Source: Hepsetus odoe
Lineage: Eukaryota; Chordata; Actinopteri; Characiformes; Hepsetidae
Assembly: GCA_017165825.1 (NCBI GenBank)
Contig: CM029374.1
Coordinates: forward strand, 6,498,243-6,562,242
Direction of reading: 5' to 3'
DNA: 64,000 nt
Below, piece by piece: positions 1 to 13,112 of the stretch. The position numbers and the translations under genes are program-made. Every line of letters begins with the position of its first letter. The stretch's first letter is position 1. Under the pieces are notes generated by a model. It did no database searches, had not been told where the DNA came from, and saw only the letters and a program-made list of their open reading frames with translations.

Positions 1-100
1 AGTGAGAAGGTCCTTGGTTTGATTCCCAGGTGGGACAGATCAGGTTGTTTCTGCGTGGAGTAGATTTGTTCATTGCATGTCTGTGTGGGTTTCCTCCAGG
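1..100 (+). mobile_element. Fragment of an L2-type repeat tail
   Basis: The string ctgtgtgggtttcctccagg and the preceding gtttgattcccaggtggga belong to a repeat found several times here in the opposite direction (22.5, 53.4 and 61.9 kb). It is cut by the window start and abuts the SINE at 107. Confidence 0.55.
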
Positions 101-106
101 AACAGT

Positions 107-345
107 GGGGCAGTGGTGGCCTAGTGGTTAGGGAGTTGCCCTGGATTGGAAGATTGTGAGTTCGATTCCCTCACCAATAGGTTGCCCTGAGGTACCCTTC
201 AGCAAGGTACTGTCCCCATCACTGCTCCCCGGGCACTTTCAATAGCTGCCCCCTGCTGCACGTGTGTGTATGGGTGAAACTCAGAGGTTGAGTTTTGTTG
301 TGCTGTGCTGCGTTTCACAATGACAAAGATAGTCACTTTCACTTT
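107..345 (+). mobile_element. tRNA-derived SINE (family A), full length
   Basis: Full copy of the SINE most common here. It has a head with A box tggcctagtgg and B box gttcgattccc, a body with gttgccctgaggtaccc and gcaaggtactgtccccatc, then ccccctgctgcacgtg and a tail ending in cacaatgacaaagatagt and cactttcac. Family A refers to this head, body and tail here; I did not match it to a named family. Confidence 0.85.
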
Positions 346-904
346 ACTTATAAATCAACTTACAATTTCCATGTTTATTGATGGAATTAAGCAACTGTTT
401 AATGGCTTTAATCATTTCATGTTAGTAAGTTTTCTGCACTTTTATGAGAGCTGGAAAAAAATATTTTATTAGGAGTCCATTGTAAATGACTACATGCTTT
501 TCACTGAGAGAGATAAGATTAGAAAAAAAAAAAACACTAGAGAATTCCTTTAAAGCTAAATGAAGGTTAAGCAGTGAGTATGAGAATTACATATAACCTA
601 GCAAAGCATACCAAGGGCACATTCTCTTGGAGTTCTTCTGTACTGGCACTCCTAATTGGTTGCTCTAAAAGGAGAAGCTGTAAGTTGACCTGAAAATCAT
701 AGACGGTCATGGAGAGACTTCCTGAAATAATGATGGGTACTGTATGGTTTTGAATGAAGTGGGGGTTGGTGCAGCACTTCACAGGCCTCAATTGATTCTC
801 ATTTGCACATTTTTGTTGAACACATGTAAAACAACATCAACAGGCATGAACGACAACAGGGAGGGGGCTGAACTGGGGGTTACAGTAACCTGTTAAAGTT
901 TTTC

Positions 905-1850
905 TCTTCCTTTCTCTTCTGGAACATTCTTCCAGCAACTCTCCAGGACTCAGACACACTCTGGGTATTTAAGTCCAGGCTAAAGACTAACTTGTTTAGT
1001 CAGGCTTTTAGTAATTAATTTTTAAAAGGTGCAGATCCATGGGTTCACGGATACGGAGAATTTCTGTAAACTGGGATGTTGGTGCTGCTGGCCCACCACT
1101 CTCACGTGATCACTCAAGTTTGTTTATGGTGGTGTGGGAGGACGCCAGTGTCTCAGGGTGCTCTCGTGTTTGTAAAACCCTCAGATCTGTCCTTTCTAAT
1201 CAGGCTGTAATAGTGAGTTTGCCGGATTTTACTGCACTCTATACAATAATGGTTTGTACAATGTGAGTCCAAAATAGATCTACTTCCTTTCTCTCTGTTT
1301 GAGATGCACGGCTGTCCACTATGTATGGTGTATGGTGTATGGTGGACAGCTTAGGAAATTCCTGGAAAGCAAGACCATCAATCACCGTGAGGGTTTCCTG
1401 AACTCCATACGAGCTACTCCACTGAGTTGACAAAACTACTATCATCAGATTTCTCTCCTCACCTGAACTCCAGATCAGCTACATCAGACTGGATCATCTG
1501 CATGAGCTGCTACCATTAAGATTAGCAAAATCTTCACCCGCTTGGGCAGAGCCACCACTATTAGCTCACCGAACTTCCAGCTATAGACACTAATGGACTC
1601 GTTTTATTGTGACTCATGCTTACTAGAAGTCTTCTCTTAATTGATTAATAATGAAATGCACTTTCTCTTTCTTTCTCTCCTTCTTTGTTTCCGGTGTCAG
1701 CCAGAGGAGGGTGGGTTCCCCTTTTGGGTCTTGGTTCCCCCCAAGGTTTCTTCCTCATGTGTGGGGGAGTTTTTCCTTGCCTCTGTCGCCGTCATCTCTT
1801 ATTTCCAAAATTGTTTTAGGTTTGTATTTTTTTCTATTTTATAGAAAACA
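905..1850 (+). mobile_element. LINE 3' end (L2-like), degenerate
   Basis: Reading the plus strand from about 921, the frame WNILPATLQDSDTLWVFKS and then RLKTNLFSQAFS resembles the very C-terminus of fish L2/jockey-type reverse transcriptases. It is followed by a 3' UTR with gccagaggagggtgggttcc and gagtttttccttgcctctgt, which I know as a common teleost LINE tail. Stops interrupt the rest. The clade assignment is from memory. Confidence 0.65.
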
Positions 1851-2447
1851 GTAAGTATTTTAAGATTACTGTTATATAGATCCTGGGATTACTTAAAAAC
1901 CTGATATGGTTTGAGGCAAGTGTATGATGCAGCTTGTATGATATATACAGTAAGTCTCATTTCCTTTAATTTACTTTTTTTTTTTTATATGTAAAAGTTT
2001 CCAAAACTTTTGCTCGCTTGATAAACTGGGTGGTCAGATGCAGTTTTTAGATTTTCTGTGATCTAACATACTGTCTTGATGTAAAGTCAAAACCAAATGT
2101 CAAACCTAATGAATTGGACTTGATGTCCCAATACATTTAGATAAAGGGAAGACAACACTGTCAAAGTGTCCCAGTGTCAGTCAACCAAACTTATATAAAT
2201 GTCATCTGTGTGGTTGTATGAATGTTGTGTTCTGCTTGGCCACAAAGGAAGCTGGAATCAAGGGTGCACAACTTATGTCCTGGAGGACTGGTTTAAAGCA
2301 CAGTTCAGTAGTACTTCTCCTTGATCCGCCAAACTTGGCAAATGTGTTTGAGAATGGACATCAACTATGTCTGATGGACATCAGACCTCTAGAGTTGAGG
2401 CTGATCTCAAATTTCCCTCCCCTGGAAAAAAGTGAATCAAATCTTAC

Positions 2448-3076
2448 CTGAACTGACTCTGGGCCCAAAAGCAACACGTCCGGTGGTTGGAGGCCAGCAG
2501 GTCTTGAGGGTCGAGTGGTCACCCTCTCCCATTTACTGCTATTAGAGCCACCCTGCTTGGTGCTAGCCACCACTCGGTACTCATAACTGCTCCATGGGCT
2601 GAGGGCCGTTGAGCTGTCCCAATAGGTGAGCTTGTGGTTGGGCTGTACTGTGGCCACTGTTGAGATCTGATGGGTGCCAGCATTTCTCCTTTCCACTGTG
2701 TAGCTCTCCAGAACCCCATTGGCCCGCAGTGGTGGCTCCCAGGTGAGCAGGACAGATGTGGGAGTATCCGAGTAGAGCTGGGGAGATGCCACGCCCTCTG
2801 GAGGAGCTGGAGCAGTCAGCAAGGTGTGAGAGTCAGGAGAAAGGGTGCAACCAGCCTCAGTGCAAGCCTCTACCTGGATAGAATAGTGCTGATGTGGCTC
2901 CAGGCCCAAGAGGGTAAAGCTGGTGCTGTTGCCTGGCACAGTGGCAATAAGCTGGCCATTCTGGTAGACATTATAGTGAATCAGGATGCCATTTGGATGC
3001 AATGGAGGAGACCAGGAGACTGTGACATTTCTGGAATGGATTTCTAACAGCACTGGTGGGTCAATAGATCCAGGCC
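2448..3076 (-). CDS. USH2A: USH2A exon 11 of window: two FN3 repeats in one large exon
   Basis: At 629 bp this is the largest exon here, coding for residues 514-722 after completing Arg (C|GG). The acceptor is cttctgttcttcag and the donor GTTCAG|GTAAGA, phase 0. It holds one full FN3 repeat (SIDPPVLLEI, VTVSWSPPLHPNG, YSIQVEACTEAGC), a second (PPEGVASPQL, SVLLTWEPPLRANG, SSYEYRVVASTKQGG, ending VTTRPSRP) and the first residues of a third (AGLQPPDVLLLGPESVQ). Sequons include NVT, NST and NSS. The next exon downstream is beyond position 1 of the window. Confidence 0.96.
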
Positions 3077-4875
3077 CTGAAGAACAGAAGAGAAACACCA
3101 GTAATAGCTGTGATTATTTTCAGCAGTATTTTTTTTTTGTTTTTATTTTTTTTTTGTTCTTTTTGCAAATATTGCAATTAGCGTGCATGTCCAGTTCTGA
3201 ATAATCTATATTAAAAGTGTTTATTTTTTGTTTCATTTCCACTTTTCCATTTTACCTACTTGGAATAAGTGAATAAGCGGCTCTACTTTTATGTCTGTTC
3301 TCTTTTTAATCCACGCTAAACCGGCAAACATGAAGTAATTCTCAGAAGTAAAATTCACCAGCTAAGTTGACAGTAGTCTCTGAGAACATCACAAGCTGAA
3401 AACAGGGGATTTACCTTCTGCAGTTCTTTAAAACGACCAAAGCTCAATTTTTTCCCCTGACAAGTCTAATCCTAATTTCGTCACTTAAAGCATATAGCTT
3501 CTCTGAAAAAAATTGATTTAAAATCCCTGACTGCTTAATAATTTTATTTTTTGCCTCCAAAAATCCCAAAAGTTATTGGATTTTGTGACTTAATTTAGTG
3601 ACAGCAAGTCAACATGCAGAAAATATTTGTTTTTTTGGCTACAAATTCATGCAAGTCGATAAGAAAAGTAAACAATAACTTTAAGTAGATCCAGAGTAGG
3701 CAAATTCAAGCTCACATGACTTTGTTCATATTACAGGACGCAATGTGACTCTGAAACCATTTAGCCAGTAAAATGAATGAACTTGCTGACTCTGTTGACA
3801 GTGTATAGCTCTACATATTTTAAAGACTACATGTGTATAAACATGTCATTGAACACATCTGTCTAGTATAAAATGCTTCCACACCAACTACTAAATAAGG
3901 CCAACATGTCTAAACAAAATGAACAGAACGGCCTGGTTGATTCAGTAATGTCTCACTGGGGTTGAAATCCCAGAATGGAAAGAAACGGATCTTTTTATTA
4001 CATTTCAAAGCCAAGTATTATCCGGGTAGGATTTCCTGAAAGCATCTTTGCACAAAGATGGTTATTAAATGGTAGAGCGAGTATCACATTAGGCACTCTC
4101 TCAACCAGTTAATATAATCTTATCACTACAAAGCTTTTGGGGAAATTGGGCCCAGGTCAGATGGTGTATCAGTATAGAAAAGCCACACACATTGAACATA
4201 GCCAATACATCGATGGGACTCTGTTTCTCATGGCAGCTCTCCATAATCCACAGAGAACCCTTTCGCACACTTCAGCTCTGCTCTGACAGCGCAGCATTGA
4301 GACTGACATCACAAGGACAAACAATGATTGGAGCAGCCTTCTTCTGTGGATTAAAATGGAGAGTAGGCGATGTGCAAATCAGCTCATTTACCCTGGAGGA
4401 TGGGCACAGTCACTGCACACTGTGGGCAAATATGAAATTATATTTATGGATTTATTCAGTTGAGGTTATGTGGTGACAGATATCAGCTATGGTTAAGACT
4501 TTGCTGTGAAGAGATTGCAGTGAATTGGAGGAAATCACTTAAGTCTCCTGACTGGTCATTTTCTCTGAGTGCTTACAACAACAGCTGCACACGCCAAAAA
4601 ATCCTTCATGGATCTCCAGGCTCAGACAGCTCGGGTCATTTTCATAATTACACACACTCACAGAAGCTGGGAAGCTCATACTTCCGCTCTTTTTCTCGGT
4701 CACATACACAGACTCACACTGAGTGCCAGATGTATATACAAGTGCAAAATACGAAGCCTGCAACTTATTACACATACAGCGCCCAAGTAGATTCGCATAA
4801 GGTAAAGTATAATAAGTAAAGTGTTCTAGATTAATGTAGCGCAACTCATATGTACACTACAATATGGTCTTTTGA

Positions 4876-5022
4876 AGTAAAAGTGACATTTGTCATTGTG
4901 AAACACACCAAAACGCATCTTTTACCCATACACACCATGCAGTGCTGGGCAACCATATTTTGCACATGGTACCTTACTCAAGGGTACCTCAGGGCAACCT
5001 ACTGGTCTGGGATTTGAACCCC
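4876..5022 (-). mobile_element. SINE family A, minus copy of a head-to-head pair
   Basis: Tail (aagtgacatttgtcattgtg) at the left, body with gtaccttactcaagggtacc, and a B box remnant gatttgaacccc at the right. The head stops at about 5022, where an oppositely oriented copy begins. Confidence 0.8.
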
Positions 5023-5234
5023 GGTGGTTAGAGATTTGGTCTCAAGATCGGAAGGGCATGTATTCCTATCCCAGAACAGTAGGTTACCCTGAGGTACCTT
5101 TGAGCAAGGTATTGCCCCCATCACTGCTCCCCTGGCACTAGATATGGCTGTATGGATCACATGCAGTGAAGGCATTTCATTGTGGTTCACTGTGTGCTGT
5201 GCTGTGTCTCCCAATGGCAAATAGTCACTTTCAC
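5023..5234 (+). mobile_element. SINE family A, plus copy of a head-to-head pair
   Basis: Starts inside the A box (ggtggttagagatttggtct), continues with aggttaccctgaggtacctt and ends aaatagtcactttcac. Together with the adjoining minus copy it forms an inverted repeat of about 360 bp. Confidence 0.8.
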
Positions 5235-8229
5235 AATCTATGAGCACATATTGCAGCCACACTGAGACCCGAAACAATATTCTATCAAATTTTCTTTTAG
5301 CATGTAATTAGGGCTTATGCCTCTCCACATCTACTGAGATGTTACAGCATGTTTACTCCTGTTTTCAAAAAGGTAAATGTGGCAACTAGAAACATTCAGT
5401 ATCTCCATTAGTTTTGTTCACAATCCTTCCTTTTCTTTGCAATAAGTACTGCATCACATTTCTTCAAAGATTGTGTGCACACACTCTCTCTTTCCGTCTT
5501 TCTCTGTTTAAAGATTCAGTTCAGCAAATCCAAAAGTTTTAATCATTTAACTGAAGGTGCTAACCTTCCTGCAGGGTTCAGCATGCTTAAATGACTTGAT
5601 TTGCAAATGATTTCCAGCAAGTACATGACTTACTAGGCTAGATGTCATGCACAGTTGTAATGGATACAAAAAAGCTGAAGCACTATCAAGTCTGGTGTGC
5701 ACCAGTTCAACTAGAAAAAAAAAATACTGTAACCTGTGATTCTGGCTGAATATCAGGGTCATCAAACCTCCTTAATTTTTTACCACTTTAAAACAGCAAA
5801 ATAGGAATAAAAATTCAAGATAATTTTGCTAAATTTGAACAAAATTAAGTTGCTAAGTTATAAAATAAAGGCTTTCAGAGTGGTCTGATGTGAAATTGTT
5901 CAATGTGATTGGAACCAGATGTTAGATGTTTCTTAGAGCGCCCTAAAAAAGACTAAGACACATATACACCACCTGATCCAAGCATTGTTTTAGAGTTTTT
6001 TCTGAGATAAGATTCTGGCTTAACATATTTCTTAAATATTTTCTTAAATAGTGTTGTAAGGTAAACTGTACTTAAAGAAATGACAAGTATTCCATTACTG
6101 AGATCATTTTTTTGGCATCTTTGCCCATTCAATCACAGGTGAACACATGACATATAAATGAATCATTTTTTTTATTATTTAACTTAAAAAGTGAACAGAA
6201 GTATTTTGAATATGAATCATTTTCAATAGGTCTTAATTATTAGCAGTATAATACCAGTTACTAATGGTATCTGTTGCAAACTGTTTTTTAAATGCATAAA
6301 GCTTTAGGTAATTGCACTTTTTAAAAATTATTTACCTGTATACTTAACACTCTAATGTCAAAATTAAGCCCATGGTGTTAATTTTGGAAGGACAGTTATT
6401 AAGAAGTAACGGTTTTTGAGATTTTCATTAAGTTTCACAAAAACTGCGAAAGGGAAAGGGTGGAAGAGTAAAAATAAAGTGAAGTTGTGTCTCTTGCTCA
6501 TCTTCTGTGTCTCTCTCTGAAGCCTCGGGTGTCTGATTGATATTTGGGGCCCCATGAAAGCTCATTTGCAGGTAATGTTTTCCTCCTCCATTTACGTCCC
6601 ACGGCAGCGGCGGTAATGGCAAAGCGGCAAGGGCGCAGCCGATCAAGGTGACTGCCTCTCGCGTGCTGGGCTGCTGATGTCTCCCCACAGATGGCCCACT
6701 TTCCACCCTCCCATCAGCACCTTGTCCCACCCGAGCGGGTGGCGAGGGACGGGACGAGCTCAGCTCTGCAGCTTATGGCTCCACAGCTCGGGGAGTACAG
6801 TAACAACAGCAATGAGTTTGGCAGCTCAAGACTTCATAAATAAGACAAACTACAGTAAGAGAAAAAAAGAGTGCAAAATGTGATTAGGAATAAATGAATA
6901 AAACAAATAGGAGGGGACAAAACAGCAGATTTCAGCTTATTTGCAATAGCTTTGCTCATTTAAAAAATAGTACTGAAGCCATTGCCATGGACAATGTCAG
7001 TTAGAAAAAATTGATAATGATAATATTCCTGAAAGCACTGAGGGTAAAACAGATTCAGTTGCTTTTGTATGGCATGAAAGGGAAAAATGCTTGTAGTTTC
7101 ACTGTTGTTTAACATTTTACCTTTTCTTTATTACACCATTTATTTTATTTATTGCAACATCTGACCTTTTTTATACATTCAATGTCTTTTCTGTTCTTTT
7201 TTCTGAAAACTTCATATTAAAAACATATAATTTATATGACCAGTTTAGCTGTGGTACATTTAAAGTAAATGAAAATAAAAATATAAGTAAAGTTTCAGAT
7301 TGAAGATTATTGCTTGATTATTTTTTTTACACTGAAAAAAAAAAAACAAAAAAAAAAAAAACACTGTGCCAAAGATTTGAATTAAACATAAGTAAAAACC
7401 TGCAAGAAATGGATAGAAATGATAGAATATTATGCTGTTTTCTGCTACTTTTATTCGTCCATTTCTACTCTATAAATAAAAATCAAAATATAAACTATCA
7501 AAAGGGCAATTAACTCTGCCTAGGCCACATTTAAACTTTTTTAATGTAATTTTCAGCACATCAGCGGTCACTTAAAATATGTAGAAGTGTGTTAGCTCTA
7601 GAGGATGTAGAATTTTCATCACATAGAAAATTAAAATGTTCTTTGACCGGGGGCACATAAACTTTTGCACACTGTACCACCTACTTACAAAGGCATGTCT
7701 GCCTTCAGATACTAAACTGAAGCTGTACTGAAATGGAACCAATCTTGCTCCGTCTGAGACTTCACTGCTTTTACAGAATTTTGAACAGTCATTTCTGCAT
7801 CTGCCGCTGTTTATGATTCCAGCCCTGGTTTGTCCATTCATCGAGAGGCTGTTATTGTTGAGGATCATTTTTTTTTTTTTTGTCTGCCATGGAAAGGGGT
7901 GCAGATTCCGCTCCCTCCACCTCCTGATAAATAAACAATGCACAGATCTGACCTTTGGGTTAACAGGTTTTTATGCTTGCTCCACTCAGCACTCTAACTG
8001 ATTCAATTACCACAAAGGTTCGGGAGCTTCCATGAATACAGAAAAAGCCCCCTCACCCCACCCCACCCTGGTCGCTGCTGCGAAAAAAAAAAAAGCAAAA
8101 GAAAAAAAATCTGCGTATGTACCTGTGCTGGCAAATCCAATGTGGCCCTCTAGAGAAATGCCTTAATTGTTAATAATTTTACCACATGAGACAATCAAGT
8201 CACCTTGAATGTGAACACTGCCCCCCCCA

Positions 8230-8700
8230 CCACATGCTATGCTTGCTTACTTCACCTCGGACCAGGCCTGCTTCTGCTACCTCTTAGCCTCGCAGCCTGC
8301 AGAGGCAAAGTGTTATTTAAGCTTTACTGGTCTGTGTTAAATTCTGCAATTTGAAGGGCTGTTAAGTTTTTCAATTGAAATTTCATTTAAGATGCAGGTG
8401 CTTTTGATTTTATTGACGCTTTACTGCTCTCGGGGCACGCCGACGGGAACACAGCGCAATAACGTCAGGGCCGCCTCTATCACGGCGTCGGCAACAGCTG
8501 CAATCTCGGGACATTTGGGATACTTAGAGGGGCCTTTCCCCGGGACCACCGTAAATCGCCACGGCAGAAGGAAAAACAAGAGCGCGGGCCGCCAAGCCTT
8601 AAATCACATTTATAAGGATTTGGTTAGCATAATAATAACAGAATCAAGTGACAAGGCAAGAAGAGGAAGGGAGGGGGAGGTCTGAGTGAAGGAAAGCAAG
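8230..8700. other. GC-richer repeat-poor island, candidate regulatory sequence
   Basis: Composition is distinctly richer in GC than the surrounding intron, with blocks such as gcctcgcagcctgcagaggc and caacagctgcaatctcggga (an E-box CAGCTG). An open plus-strand frame of 97 codons (8392-8685) has no recognisable domain and I do not treat it as a gene. Confidence 0.2.
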
Positions 8701-10230
8701 AGAGAGGATTATTTTTAGCATTTGTGGAGGTCTTTGGGACAACAGGATCACTTTGAAGGTTAGAGTGGGCCATGGACGAATAGGACAAATTAGAGGCAAT
8801 GCTGAGTGGAAACGTTCAGCACTAGGATACTGCAGTGACTTTTCTCCTCAAGATCCAACCAATTTGTAAAATGTAGATCATCGTACATCAGCAATAGCAG
8901 GGTAATATAGTAGATCATAGCTTACATTTTTCATAAAGATCTTAAATCTTTCATTTGAAGGACTTTTTAGTCTTGATGAGACCTTTTGGGATGAAAATAA
9001 TGCCACCCTATGCTGCCCAGGAATACATCTGGCTTTAATTACAAGACATGGCAACCCACTATTCAGGTGATAAGTATATAGGAACAAATATAATATATAA
9101 TATAAACACTACTCAGAAAAAAACAAAGCTGTTCCGCTGGACTTACTCTCAATGGTAGAATTTATTGCCTTTACAATTAGGAAGTGTAATTGAACCATTA
9201 TCCACTATAGATGCATCTCTACGTCGCACTCTTTTCACCCTGTCTGACTGTAAGGCTTTTATATTGTATTATTTTATTCAAAAAATTTAAATTCTGAAAA
9301 GGTCCAAAATCAATCTTTTCTTCTGGGAAAGTGTATCTGTGAAACATATCTAAGTTGAAACTTTAAGGGTCATTTTTTTTTTAAACCTCTGAGGGCAATT
9401 TTTGCAACATGGGAGACAGAAATTTGCTTAGACAGTCCCTCTTTCTCCTACAGTGTAAAGTGTAAATAAGAACACGGAGACAAGCAAGAGATGTGTGTGA
9501 GAGCCAGGCTAGAATGAAAAAGAAAGCCAGCATGTTAAAGTTTATGTTCACAGGACCAGCTGTCAAGTCTAAGGAGCAAAAATTCACAGACGGCATTACA
9601 TTAAAAAGATGGTTATAAAATTTTAATGGAATGATAAAATCAGAAGCATGAGAGAGCCCTCTGAATACTTAAATTGTTCATACATCTTCACTAGGAAAGT
9701 TTAAGGCTTGAGAGCAATTCACAGCCGATATGAAGAGACCTTAAATTTGTTGAGCAAACATGGGTTAAATCAGCTTGCTCGTTTTTGAGATTTTAAGCAA
9801 TAATAATCTCACCAATCCAATTATAGGACGGTGACTGACTGTCTAACTGACACCTTTAGTGCTTATTGATTACTCTGGAGCCATTGTGATCTGCAAATAT
9901 ACCCAATTCCTAGAAGCACTTGTATCTCAATAATATCACACTGTAATTTAGAAGAAAAATCTGGAAAATTGTATGATGGGGTATCAGGATTGATCAAATT
10001 CCATCCCCAGCCATCTGTTGCCAAGAACTGGCCTTGATTCTCATGGCGTATAAGATTTCCTGACACTTTCCCAATGGCCTGTTCCGACAAAATTAGAGTT
10101 AGTGTTTTGCTTAAAGCTTACTGAGCTAGCTTTAGCATCAGTTTAAAATGAAAGGCTGCCACTTCATGGACATGGAAAAAGTATGCGCTAGTCTTTTCCC
10201 AGCACGAGCAGATATGTGTGATCAAGGGAG

Positions 10231-10500
10231 TCAAGTCAAGTCAGTTTTATTAATAAAGCACTTTTTACAACTGTCATGTTCACAAAGCATGTGAAAGAGT
10301 CCTGGTCTGAGCTAAGCCGAAGGCGAAACTCTAAAACTGGAGAAAAAAACATCGGAAGGAACCAAGACATAGAAAAGGTTCTCATCCTCCTCTGGCTGAC
10401 ACTGGATAATCGGAAAAAGATTGATATTGCTAAAAAGATGTCTGATATTATAAGGTAAATAGGAAACAGGTTTAGTTAAGTTGGTGGCTACCAGGAGATA
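10231..10500 (-). mobile_element. L2-like LINE 3' tail, minus orientation
   Basis: The run gtcagttttattaataaagc then ctggtctgagctaagccga and gttctcatcctcctctggct corresponds to the reverse of the 3' UTR of the teleost LINE seen at 0.9-1.85 kb. It is degenerate and has no coding frame. Confidence 0.5.
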
Positions 10501-10535
10501 CAGGAACCCTCCCGGTAGATTTGGAGATGACAGAA

Positions 10536-10652
10536 TTGAAAGTGACTATCCTTGTCATTGTGAAGCACAGCACACAGCGAGACACAACGAAATTCAACCT
10601 CGACCTTCTGATCCTGGGGCCAGCTCCCTAACCACTAGGCCACCGCTTCCCT
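10536..10652 (-). mobile_element. SINE family A, internally deleted
   Basis: Tail (gaaagtgactatccttgtca) is followed directly by the head (ggggccagctccctaaccac and taggccaccgct). The central body with the ggtaccttgctcaagg block is missing. Confidence 0.75.
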
Positions 10653-11683
10653 GGTTTGTTATGGAGAAAATCAAAGTATGGGTTTGAATATTAGTTATAG
10701 ATATGCCATAAATCAAAAATATTGCAAAGCAGAGGACAAAGGGCTGCATACTTTAAACATCGCAAAATTAAATTCAAAAAGCTGCCAAACTGTAATTATT
10801 TTGCGATTAGCAGCAGGGTTTGAATATGTAGGCCAACACAGCCATCGTCCCTTTCCTGAGTGCACAAGTATTCCAGCAGGGATGGCAGCACGGAACAGAA
10901 CAGAACTATCTCTGGGGGTATTTCTAAATTAGAGATGAGAAAGTGACGGCTGACAAGGGAGGAGGACCCCATCAAAGAAGAGGGAAAAAAGGGCTAAAGA
11001 AAATATGACATACGTTCCTCGGCTCGTATTTCACCTTGCTCGTCCTTTCCCCTCCTGCAAGCGGCCACATTATTTTGAAGAATCTCCTCGATTCTTTCCC
11101 ACAGTTAATTTAGTGCAGTTTTGCTGCATACTATTTCACGTTGATGGCCTGGTTGATGGTATAAGGGAGAGTGTTTATAGGTTGTGCCTGGAACCACTAA
11201 AACTGGTACTTTCTCTGTAATCTGGCCAAGCGTGGGCTCGAGTCAGCCGTGGCAAGAGCTCTCTTTGTGGAAATGAAGAGATTTGGAATCATTCCCCTCC
11301 TTCTAGATTATGTGCATCAGTTCGCAATGTCACAGGCTCTGTTGATGACGATGATTGTGAGATACTGGTGAATAAGATGGAGTTGAAAATGCCTACAGCA
11401 GATCACACTTGCATTTCCAGAAGGCTGGTTTGAACCCTTCCTCAGGACAATGCAGCTAACTGTTCATAATCAAATAGCTGCACTTCTGCATAGTCTATGG
11501 CACAAATGCCAGGCAGCTAAATCAGAGAGCAAATTTCTGTGAGGCACAAGACTACCCTCATCCATGTATCTATTATTAGGAAAAATAAAAAAAGAGTGAG
11601 ATGTACAAAGGGAGGGAGGAAGGGAGGAGAAAAAGAAAAATAAAGATTAAAAAATTAAAGAGAAAGAAAGAATTAGTGCAAGG

Positions 11684-11754
<71 letters not shown>

Positions 11755-11800
11755 AAAAGAAAGAAAGAAAGAAAGAGAAAGAAAGAAAAAAAGAAAGAAA
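11684..11800 (+). repeat. (GAAA)n microsatellite
   Basis: A long array of gaaa units with a few interruptions, followed by purine-rich sequence up to the GA arrays. Confidence 0.95.
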
Positions 11801-11920
11801 TACGTTGCAGGGAGAGAAGAAAAAAGCAGGAAAAAGTTGAGAAGAGATAGAGAACATAAGTGAAAGAGAGAATAAAGCAAGAAGAGAGATAAAGAAAAAG
11901 AGAGACAAAAGGGAGAAGTC

Positions 11921-11939
11921 AGAGTGAGAGAGAGTGAGA

Positions 11940-11982
<43 letters not shown>

Positions 11983-12052
11983 NCCTCTGACTCTCTTTTC
12001 TACCTCTTTTATCTCCCTCTGTTTTTTGTTGCAACTCATTGATGAAAAAGTC

Positions 12053-12124
<72 letters not shown>
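11921..12124 (+). repeat. Two (GA)n arrays separated by an N
   Basis: GA arrays at 11921-11982 and 12053-12124. A single N at 11983 separates the first array from pyrimidine-rich sequence. The N probably marks an uncertain assembly join. Confidence 0.9.
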
Positions 12125-12127
<3 letters not shown>

Positions 12128-12348
12128 ATGGTAATGAAGAGGTGATGGTCCATAATACGGCGCATTTTGAGTGTATGCAAATAGTGGCTCCTTAATTAGA
12201 ATGTATGTGATAATAGACTGAAGTATAATTAATTTATAACTTAGCAAAGAGTGTCTGTTATGAACCTTAATATGATTCTATTACAGTAATCAGTCCACAA
12301 TGACACCAGCTAGGTCATCTAGCAGATATACACCTCCAGCTTTGGCTA

Positions 12349-12350
<2 letters not shown>

Positions 12351-12414
<64 letters not shown>

Positions 12415-12423
12415 ATACACACG

Positions 12424-12455
<32 letters not shown>

Positions 12456-12500
12456 CACACACGCACACGCACACACGCACACGCACACGCACACACACAC
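12351..12500 (+). repeat. (AC)n microsatellite
   Basis: About 150 bp of ac units with scattered g and t substitutions, a typical fish dinucleotide array. Confidence 0.95.
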
Positions 12501-13019
12501 CACCTGCTTCTGTACTTCTGTAGATGCTGAGTAAGGCTCTTGCAGGCACATCATCATACAGCCCTGTATATAGTCCTGCATGTACGTGGCTTTTGTGAAC
12601 TGGATGTATAAAAAGAAAGGCAGTGATTTTGAAATGTGTTATAATCCAGTTCGACAATGGACAATAAAAATACACTTTTTTTTGGATCAGAGTATTGTTT
12701 TAACTGTTTATATGTCACTATGGGTATAAATTCCCCTTGTTCACATCTGTGTATTTAAAATAGATCTTTTACTGAAGGTTTATTTTCGGATGGGTGATTT
12801 TTATATGGTAGATGGGATGCACTCTCTCTCTATCTGCCTTTTTCAGCATCGCACACTCTTGTGCTTTATTTTTTTGATGATGCCTCCTTCATCTGAAGGA
12901 TTTTAACAAGTTCCTTGAGAAGCAATAGCAAGAGGAATTTTAGCAAAGGGAGAGAGAGAGTGCATACTTTTCTGGACTGAATATAACTGGCCAAACTGGG
13001 TTCTTTACAGCCTTTTTCT

Positions 13020-13112
13020 AAAGTGAAAGTGGCAACCCGGCGAGCATTGAGGGGCTACCTTGTGAACTGGGATTCAAACCCATGACCTTCCAATCCTGGG
13101 GCCAACTCCCTA
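13020..13112 (-). mobile_element. SINE family A fragment
   Basis: A short copy with aagtgaaagtggcaaccc and tgggattcaaacccatgac, cut at the A box (ggggccaactccctaa). Most of the body is lost. Confidence 0.65.

Larger units (their letters stand above)
1..2447 (-). other. USH2A intron (3' part beyond window) with repeats
   Basis: This is intron sequence downstream of the last exon in the window. It holds a repeat tail at 1-100, a SINE at 107-345 and the 3' end of an L2-like LINE at about 905-1850. The rest (346-900 and 1850-2447) is AT-rich sequence in which I see no gene, no FN3-like frame and no further recognisable repeat. Confidence 0.8.

Noticed and set aside
107..180. tRNA gene
   Set aside because: A and B boxes are present, but the sequence is the head of a SINE that recurs many times in the window and cannot form a full tRNA cloverleaf by eye.
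2670..3047. Plus-strand open frame of 125 codons over exon 11
   Set aside because: It is antisense to the large USH2A exon and shows no domain. GC-rich codon use of the exon explains it.
11576..12247. Long minus-strand open frame of 223 codons made of Leu-Ser and Phe-Leu runs
   Set aside because: It is the translation of GA and GAAA microsatellites and crosses an N. Not a gene.
12290..12675. Cys-Val and Thr-His rich frames on both strands
   Set aside because: They come from the AC microsatellite at 12351-12500.
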